Notes under the pieces: model-generated | The model's database searches: none | The model's input: the letters and a program-made list of their open reading frames with translations, nothing else | Told to the model about the DNA's origin: nothing | Made by a program: the position numbers and the translations under genes | Part shown: one piece after another, positions 56,481 to 64,000 of the stretch | Layout: each line of letters opens with the position of its first letter | Numbering within the stretch: position 1 is the first letter of the stretch | DNA from: Rhizoclosmatium globosum | Taxonomy: Eukaryota > Chytridiomycota > Chytridiomycetes > Chytridiales > Chytriomycetaceae | NCBI GenBank assembly: GCA_002104985.1 | Contig: MCGO01000122.1 | Location: 56,475-120,474, forward strand | Reading direction: 5' to 3' | Length of the DNA stretch: 64,000 nt

Positions 56481-58492
56481 ATGGCGGCAAACCTCACAGC
56501 CACAATCTTGTACGCCGGACCAGGCTGCCCTGCCAACTATGCGATCCGTATAGACTTCACACAGCCAACTTCAGCTGGCTGTGGACCAGCAACGATCTCG
56601 ACCAGCTGTGCAAACAATGCTGCCACGGGTCTCTCGCAACGAAGCGCCTGTGTCGACAGCAACAATCTTGCCACCTTCGGAAACGGCTTCTTTCCGGCCG
56701 ACTCATCAGGAACAACTGGCGCAACTCAGATCCAGAGCCTGATCACTGCCAACTCAGACTGTTCGGGCCCAGTCATTGGAGGTTCCCAAGTCCGCCTTGC
56801 CTCCTGCTTCCCAACAACCCCAGACGCTACATCCTCAGCAATGTTCAACATCGACGTCCAAACCGGATCCCTCTACCTCTCAACCTTCTCCGACGACTGC
56901 ACAACCCTCACAAACTCAACCCTTACTCCTCTTCCTCAACCCCTTCCTGCATCACCTCCAAAAACACAAAAGTCACAACCTTAAACCCATCAGACTACGT
57001 CGCCGTAACAACCTACTCCTCAAACACATGCACACCCCCGCAAAAATCGAGTACGCCAAACTCAGTATCCCATGCACAGAGAACCCCGTCTGTCATCCAA
57101 ACGGATACAGCGAATTCATCACAACCACATGCTCAAAGACGAACCAAATCGACGCTCTCGCAAAACAACATTCGGCACAACAACCCCATACTTCAAGCTA
57201 TACTCCTCAGTAAACGTAGACGCAACCTGCGCATACCCTGTTCCACCCGTATACCAAGCGATCGGCGCATGTTACCCCTCACAACCCTTCACGCCAAAGG
57301 CAGGCGGTGCACCCGTCTCGCAATCGGTTTCGTCGAGTTTGAGCGCGAATGGGACGGCGATTTCTGTGGTTTATTATGTTGGGACTGGGTGTCAGGGCGG
57401 TGTATACAGGACTGAAGTGTATCCTGTGGATGGGACTTGTACGTCGAATGGACGAGTTGTTTATAGCCCTCAAGCTGTTGTGACTGGTACGACAGGGAAT
57501 GTGAATGGTGGAGGAAATAATGGTGATGGTGGATCTAGTGGTGCTCCTGTTGGTGCGATTGCAGGAGGTGTTGTTGGGGGATTGGTGGTACTGGGTTTGA
57601 TTGGATTCGCAGTGTATTATTCACGTAACAAGAAGAATGCAGTGGATTCGGAGAAGTTAATTTCGACGGGTCCTCCTGCTGCGCCTCCTGGAGTACCTGG
57701 ATCTTCTACGTCTGAGTTATTGGATCGAACAATGCAGTGTATGGTGGTTCGACCGAGTTTTCATCTCAGACTGCCCCTACATCACAGCAGACTGGATATC
57801 CGTCCTCTGTTAGTGGCTTGTCTGTTAACCCAGGTGGATTGTACTTGAGTCAAACGGCTGCATTGGCTGCCTCTCAGGTTGATACTACCACAATAGGTGC
57901 TTCCAGTCACGGAATGTCCAATATCAAAGTGATTGACGGATCTACGCTTGGCTCAACTGACAATTCTGGGTAAATTTTCGTCTCGTCGTTTTGATGTGAT
58001 TGACAATTTGATCATGATCGCTGACAATTTCTATATGATCTAAATGCTTATCGACTATTCCCTTAAAACAGAACCGAAAAGCCAAAGGACGCCATCAACA
58101 TTTTCGGTGAATTGAACGCGGCCGCTGCATTGGGTGGGGTCACTACTGTTCGCATGAGTAAGGCTGACGAAGCGAAACTCGACAAACTGAGCAAGGGAGG
58201 CCGTGAATATGAAACTCAATATGGTCAATTGATTCTCCCCACTCTTCCATCCCAATGGACTATTCAAGATGTGCACGCGTGGGTACAGGAAAACGAAGGC
58301 AGTCCTGAAATGTTGACGTTTGTAAAAGAGCAGGAGATTGACGGACGGGCACTGTTATTACTGACTCAAGAACAGCTTGGATTCTTGAAAGTTGGCGCTA
58401 GAGTCAAGTTTTGGGAGAAGCTGAATGAGTTGAGACAGATTAATGCATCGGCTTCAGATGAATTGAACCCACCACCACAATATGCAGAATAG
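56481..58492 (+). pseudogene. SAM receptor-like family member, frameshifted
   Basis: It starts MAANLTATILYAGPGC, 55 bp after the previous gene. The ectodomain is readable in order (STSCANNAATG, ATFGNGFFP, LYLSTFSDDC, YSSNTCTPP, VDATCAYPVP, YYVGTGCQGG, PVDGTCTSNG) with about four frame changes near 56905, 57010, 57170 and 57740. The helix GAIAGGVVGGLVVLGLIGF is followed by VDSEKLIS, a juxtamembrane motif shared with the next gene. An intron (57970-58071) leads to a clean final exon: LPTLPSQWTIQDVHAWVQENEG, EQEIDGRALLLLTQEQLGFLKVGARVKFWEKL and the tail NPPPQYAE (PPxY), with no intron inside the SAM domain. The SAM exon is among the best preserved in the cluster. Confidence 0.75.
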
Positions 58493-58646
58493 ATAGACGT
58501 GTTTCTATGGAAAGCACAATAGAACATTATTAATGAATAAATCTCTTATCGCTTTGCGTGTCTGTTTTTGTGTCTGATTTTTTTGAATCTGGATTCTGTA
58601 TTTAAAACACTCAAGCAAAACCCTCATAGCCACAACTACCCACCCA

Positions 58647-60344
58647 ATGTCGCTCGCGGCCACTCTCTTGTACGCAGACGCACAGTGCCGAGGACCACCA
58701 GCGCGTGCGGACTTCATTCTTCCCAACAACACGAACACGGGCTGTGTGTCGAGTGCCGTGGCGTCGAAGTGTTCCGTGTCAGCGACATCGAACGGCTTCC
58801 AAATCTCGACGATTTGTGTTGAACCAGCGACCCAGTTTAAGTTTAATCCGTGGTCGAATTCGAGTGTCGTTGTTCGCGTGTTCAAAAGCGAGAATGGCGC
58901 TGACTGTTCATCAACTGTTCAAGTTGGATTTGCACAGCCCGTCGACGCCTGTGCGCCCTCGAACGGCGTCTTTACTCGGCTTACAATCGATCCAATCTCT
59001 CGCGATCTCTACTCGGCAACGTACTCGGACTCCGCGTGCACGGCCCTGACAAGTGTGAAGACGTATGACACTTCAGTCGCCTGTAATGCGGGCATCTCAA
59101 TCTCTCTTGCAAACTACAATGGCTTCGCTGAAGTGACTTCTTATACTGGCTCCGATTGCTCTACTCCCGCGAAGCTGTCGTTCCAGGTCTCAGGCTCACC
59201 TTGCTCGCCAGGTCCAACCTGTCGCAAAAACAGCGACGGGGAATACGAAACGCGTGTATGCTCTACAAATCAAACCGATATCGTAACTCGTCCTTCTGCT
59301 GTATTCAAAAACGCCTCATACTTTACTCTCCAAGAATTTACGGATGCCAAGTGCTCTCTCCCAAAGAGTTCAGCCATGCTTGTACTTGGTACCTGTTTCC
59401 CAACAACCACCTCTCTTGACCGAAGCATTCAATCTGCGTCGTCAGCTCTTTCGGCTGATGGCTCTGCTGTTCGCGTCTCGTACTTTGCCACACCTGATTG
59501 CCAAGGTACTGAGTCTGGCCCATCAACATCATTCCCCACAGACGGAACGTGTACATTTGGCACAAAAGTTGTTCTTGGATCCCCTTCTCTTCGTCCTGCA
59601 CCTTCTGTCACGGCAGTGCCAGTGGCTGGAATTGCAGGTGGTGTCATTGCAGCAATTATTCTCTTGGGACTCGTCGTTTTTGGAGCAATGTACTACCACC
59701 GTCGAAGAAGCACTCCTGTTGATTCCGAGAAACTGATTTCTTCAGCAGCGAGTATGGCAGGCGAGGAAACCTCATCCGTTGTCTCCATCGCTGACAGTCA
59801 ATCCTCTTCTCGTGTCCCTTGGTGGGAAAAGAAGCAACCCACTCGCTCCTTATTGTCAACTGGTGAAGACGAGGAAGTTTCTTCAGCTGCTGAGAGCACT
59901 GGATCTGGATCAAAGCGCTTGGTGGTTGTCAGTCGAATGACGATGGGCGGTCCAAGAAACGCGGCGCCGATTCAGAAGTCCAACGCAAAATAACCGATAA
60001 AGAACAACTTCGCGCCATGTTTGGTGACTTGTCTCTTCCTGCACTTCCCTCCCAATGGACCTCACAAGATGTTGTTGTGTGGTGTTTCAAGAATGACGGC
60101 ACTCCTGGACTCCTCAAGTTTATTAAAGGTATTCCGATCTTTTTTGATTCTATTATGAGGTAACCGTACCATATTAGGTCAAAACATTGACGGTCGGGCG
60201 CTTCTTGAACTGACAGAGAACCAATTGGCTAAAGTGAAAATTGGAAATCGTGCAAAATTCTGGGAAAAGCTGAATGAGTTGAAGCGTGTCAATTCTTCCA
60301 TTCTGGCTGCTGAATCTGTGTCGGATGTCCAGCCTGATGCCTAA
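58647..60344 (+). CDS. SAM receptor-like family member (one probable frameshift)
   Basis: It starts MSLAATLLYADAQC. The ectodomain (residues 1-318) is fully open, with AATLLYADAQC, YSATYSDSAC, VTSYTGSDC, LQEFTDAKC and SYFATPDC repeats and a FPTDGTC closing motif. The membrane helix lies at about 323-350 (VAGIAGGVIAAIILLGLVVF), then VDSEKLIS. Near 59930 the frame shifts by one base: the first frame ends at 59993 (QKSNAK), while the next reads NDDGRSKKRGADSEVQRK into MFGDLSLPALPSQWTSQDV. A 49-bp phase-1 intron (60129-60177) splits the SAM domain before GQNIDGRALLELT. The tail VSDVQPDA lacks the PPxY-like motif, unique among the members that reach their C-terminus. Confidence 0.75.
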
Positions 60345-60511
60345 TCAATCTACTTTCTATGTCTCTCATTCTCTGGTGTTACCTCCCCTCATACCCTTTT
60401 AACCCTCATGTTAATTATAAAAGAAGTTCCAACTGATTTTTCAAAGTTGTCTGACAAACCAAGCACAAGTCCCAAAAGCCATCCGAAAGTCCTTACGTGC
60501 TTGCTGCATCA

Positions 60512-62409
60512 ATGGCAACTCAATCACCTGTCGCTATCATCTACTTCCAAGATGCGCACTGCTCTGTGCCTGGATACATCTCGTACGTTTACAACGAAAC
60601 TGGAGCGGACTGCAGCTCCGCCGACATCAACGACTGCCAACCTTTCCCAGGCATGACAAATTGGTGGGGAAAGACTGTTTGCGTATCTGACATCATGGCA
60701 TTTGGAAACAGTATCTTTGGATCAAACACAGTCCAGCTGCAACTCCTCCAAACCGGTCCAGGCTGCAAATCAAGTCCAACCGCTGGTCAACAGTTTGCCT
60801 TAAACCAGTGCACTCTCGTTAAACCAGGATCTTTATCCACCGCTGTATCCACAAAGGTCATCATCGACCCATCAACAACCAAAGTCTATTGGACAACCTA
60901 CTCCGATCCAAACTGTCAAACATACCTAGACGCATACCCAATTCCAAACAGCCCCGACATTTTCTGCCTCTCAAACCAATACTCCTCGACAATCCTAAAC
61001 TACTCCAAAAAACTCTCCCTCAAAACCATTTACTCCTCAGATTCCTGTAAATCCCCTGCCCGTATTTCATACGACTCCGTGTCTTCCTGCACGTCTTCAA
61101 CACAGTGCACATCCTCAAACACCACAGAATATTCAACAACAGAATGTACATCCGTATACGACCTCCCCAAACTCTCTCAACAAGCCTTTCCCGGGCCATA
61201 CTTTATATACCAGCCATACTTGGACGCGAAATGCGCGACCCCACTTCCACAGCAAGCCATCGCGTTGAACACGTGTTTCAGTGTGACACTCGCGTCAGGG
61301 GCGACACGGTTCTTGAACGCTACGACGGCAGATGACAAGAGTGTTTTGATGCAATGGTATGACGCGACAGGGTGTCTTGGGGATCCTGTTTCAGTTGAAT
61401 TTTTTTCTGGGGGTGGAGAATGTGTTCCGGGGAAGGGTGAGGTGTTTTATTCTGGGTTGGGTGATGTTGGGGTTGTGTCAACATCCGTTGGGAGTGGTGT
61501 TGGAGTTGCCATGAATTCAACTGATTCTGGTGGGAATGGGGTTCCTGTCGGTATTATTGTTGGAGGTGTTTTTGGAGGTTTGTTCTTGCTGGCTGTTGTT
61601 TTGTTTGTGGTTTGCTGTTGTGCAGCGAGGAGGTCAGAGGAGGAAGTTAAGGGAGGCAGCGATTTTGCGGTTGATTCTGCTGGGCCTAAACGATCGTTCA
61701 CGATTCTTCCCGCAAGTATGACAATCAGGAATGCAAGGACTATGTTGAGGAGAACTACTGTGTTCCGATTTCCCTTTTTGAACGGTACTTTGAGTACAAC
61801 AGCATCCGCGCCTCGTTATTCCATGGCAACTGCGACGATCCTGTCAAGTGATGAACCCGATTTCATGACGTCTAGAGGAGTTACTACGAGGTGTGTTTCT
61901 GCGATATCTGCTTTGAATGATCGTTACTCAACCTAAACACTGATATTACAGGGTAACAGAAAAAGAATCTCAAGGAGTCGACATGTTTAGAACCATGAAC
62001 ACACTGCAATCATCATCAACGGCATTCACGTCCAAGGAAAGCGCAGGTGTCTCAAACCGTGCATCCGAATACACCATGTTTGGAGACTTGTTATTACCCG
62101 TCTTGCCATCTGACTGGACAGTTGAACACGTGTCAGAATGGGTTGTTGGGAATGATGGAACGTATGAGATGCTTGAGTATATTCATGGTAACTTCATTGT
62201 ATCTTTCAAATGGTTTGATATGAACCGGTCCTTTTGTAGAGCATGGAATCGACGGGCGTGCCTTGCTGTTGTTGAATGTGGATGATTTCAGCTTTCCAAC
62301 AAAAGGACGGCGGATTCGGTTTCAAGATGCACTGGATAATTTGAGAACTCTGCAAACGACGCATTCCGCCCAAACAGATCCCTCCCTCTCCCTTCCTTCT
62401 TATTCTTGA
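60512..62409 (+). CDS. SAM-domain single-pass receptor-like protein (intact)
   Basis: Three exons (60512-61890, 61952-62187, 62240-62409), all open. The start MATQSPVAIIYFQDAHC has no signal peptide; the previous gene ends 168 bp upstream. The ectodomain has an extra Trp-rich stretch (MTNWWGKTVC) and the repeats TTYSDPNC, IYSSDSC, YQPYLDAKC and QWYDATGC. The membrane helix is at about residues 344-372 (VPVGIIVGGVFGGLFLLAVVLFV) and ends in CCCAARR, a possible palmitoylation site. The linker carries basic TMIRNARTMLRR-like stretches. The SAM domain (LPVLPSDWTVEHVSEWV ... GIDGRALLLL) is split by a 52-bp phase-1 intron. The tail is LPSYS rather than PPxY. It is the only fully open member of the right cluster. 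Confidence 0.85.
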
Positions 62410-62495
62410 AGCAGAATTTGAAAAAATTTGAACGCGGCAGAACTTCAAAAGTCCAAAAGCATACCTAGCCTCTCTTCTCCCAGTCGCCTGCCGCC

Positions 62496-64000
62496 ATGTC
62501 TGCCCTGTTCTAACAGCGAAGGTCATGTTCCTGGACGTTCAATGCGCCGAAAGTCCCATCTTTACTCCTTCCTGTACCCAAATGCAACGACTGCACTCCA
62601 ACCGCTTCATTTGTTAGTTCCACTTGCACCAAGTCCACAACCAACCCAGGCTACTACTACACTCTCAATGTGTGCCAGATCAGTCAAAGATCGGTAGTAC
62701 TTTGTGGCCAAACACTGCCACATACCAACTATTAACAACTGGTCAGGGCTGCACCAACCCAGCCCAATCGGTCTTCAATGGCCCTTCAACACTTGCGTCA
62801 AGGTTCCTCCCAGCCTTATTGACTCCAAGAACCCTAAATACACCATCCTCTCGGTCAAAACCACAATGGATCCATCCAATGGAAACCTCTACTTTGCAAC
62901 TTTTATCGATGATGCCTGCAAGACAAACTGGGACTACATCCCCGCAGGTTCCCCGGCCGCCCCATCCTGCTTCGAAGGCCTCAAATCAACCCTCTTCAAC
63001 TACGCCAACCAACTCTCAATGAAAACAGTCTACACCTCCTCAGACTGCAAAACCCCAACCCTCCTCACATACGAACCATCACATCCTCCACATGCACACC
63101 AAACCCTTCTGCTCCCCTACAAACAATGTCGGAGAATATGCTTCCACAGCATGCACGAAAGTAAACGACATCACCGTCAGATCCCAACAACTATTCTCTT
63201 CAACCCCATACCTCACATACCAACCCTACATCGACACAGCCTGCACAATCCCGCTCTCCGCGCAATCCATCGCCATAAACACGTGTTTCAACACCGCTGC
63301 GGACGGATGGATCCCCCGGTTCGTTAAACGCGACGGGTTTCAGGGGATGGAAAGACGGTTACGTTGAACCGGTATGCGGAGAAGGGGTGTATTGGAACGC
63401 CGAACCCATTTCCTGCGGATATCTTTCCGGTGGATGGGACTTGTACTGTGAAAGGGAAGGTGTTTATACGGCGTCGGTTGCTGTGACGAGTGCGGCAGGC
63501 AATAATGGGAGTACCTCGGGGAATGCGGTTTCGACTGGTGGTGGTAGCGGTAATAATGGTAGTGGTGATATCACGAATGGAGGATCTCAAGGAAGTTCTG
63601 GTCCTTCAGGAGGTGCTATTGCGGGTGGTGTTATTGGAGGTTTAGTTGTCTTGGCAGCAATTGTGTTTGGGTTCTTTTACTACAGAAACAAGGGAAAGAA
63701 AGGTCGTGCTGATTCGGAAGCTGCGTCAGTACAATTGTCGACGGGTACTGAGGCACCATTTATGGCTGCTTCAGGACCTGCGCCAAGTCAAATTCGTTCA
63801 AGACCTCAATCTGCGTTTCCGTTCCTCAATTCTTCTATTAGTAGTGTTCCAACAAATCCTTCAAACTCTCAAGCAACGGCGACTGCTACGGGTACTGGAC
63901 CTGCAACCACTGCCGCATCTGCTGTCGCCGTTACTATGAGTGCGAGCAACCCAGTGACAGCAACATCTTCTGGCCCAAGGTAGACCTCTTTTGTTATCGA
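62496..64000 (+). pseudogene. SAM receptor-like family member, frameshifted, runs off the window
   Basis: It starts at ATG 62496, but the frame is broken within a few codons (a TAA appears after MSALF); the following frame gives VMFLDVQC, the expected first repeat. Pieces in changing frames follow family order: YPNATDCTPTAS, YATFIDDAC, VYTSSDCKTP, YQPYIDTAC, NRYAEKGC, FPVDGTC, with about six shifts before 63480. The 3' part is clean: an Asn/Gly/Ser linker, the helix GGAIAGGVIGGLVVLAAIVFGF and a Ser/Thr/Ala-rich cytoplasmic stretch, up to a donor-like AAG/GTAGAC at 63979/63980. The SAM exon must lie beyond the right edge. Confidence 0.7.

Noticed and set aside
1..64000. CRISPR arrays, operons, ribosome-binding sites or bacterial origin
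   Set aside because: The window is full of spliceosomal introns and eukaryote-only genes; no regularly spaced repeats were seen.

Overview
This looks like nuclear DNA of a flagellated, zoosporic (chytrid-like) fungus. The evidence is short GT-AG introns (mostly about 48-100 bp), very tight gene spacing, and fungal gene types: chitin/polysaccharide deacetylases, a membrane-anchored GH18 chitinase, a YAT-type amino acid permease and URB2/NPA2. A fragment related to the axonemal dynein assembly factor DNAAF5/HEATR2 points to an ancestor with motile flagella. The species was not identified.

Layout. 0-8.6 kb (minus strand) holds the first cluster of a repeated gene family. Each protein has a Cys-rich, Thr/Ser-rich ectodomain, one glycine-zipper transmembrane helix, a cytoplasmic SAM domain and a C-terminal PPxY-like motif. 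8.6-17 kb has the pre-rRNA processing factor URB2, three small membrane proteins and a type I membrane protein ending in KKxx. 17.2-22.8 kb (plus) has a polysaccharide deacetylase split by a 1277-bp inverted-repeat transposon, an EFM7/NNT1-like methyltransferase and 6-phosphogluconate dehydrogenase. 23.5-33.3 kb has a homeodomain/SWIM/RING protein, a class I histone deacetylase, an amino acid permease, synaptobrevin and a low-complexity protein. 33.8-37.6 kb is a second deacetylase whose 5' and 3' parts lie 2.6 kb apart; between them are a kinase-loop fragment, tRNA-Arg(UCU) and a DNAAF5-like fragment. 37.7-46.5 kb is core housekeeping: MRS2, NDC80, two tandem small subunits of serine palmitoyltransferase (too short for ordinary ORF calling), a gamma-glutamylcyclotransferase-like protein, ribosomal protein eS12 and RidA. 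46.5-49.7 kb has a frameshifted AVT-type transporter and a frameshifted chitinase. 49.9-64 kb (plus) is the second and larger cluster of the SAM receptor-like family, running off the right edge.

The most interesting content is the receptor-like family: eleven recognisable members plus one exon relic, in two clusters that point away from each other on either side of a conserved core block. The start codon lies immediately before the first Cys-containing repeat, with no signal peptide. In most members the upstream gene ends only 50-170 bp away, so an upstream signal-peptide exon is hard to fit. SAM domain, glycine zipper and PPxY-like tail together suggest an oligomerising surface protein controlled by WW-domain (Rsp5-like) ubiquitin ligases; that function is inference.

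The left and middle core genes read cleanly over many kilobases. Most long genes from 46.5 kb to the right end carry one or more single-base frameshifts, often in or beside homopolymers. This may be real decay in a fast-evolving region or residual sequence error; the sequence alone cannot decide.
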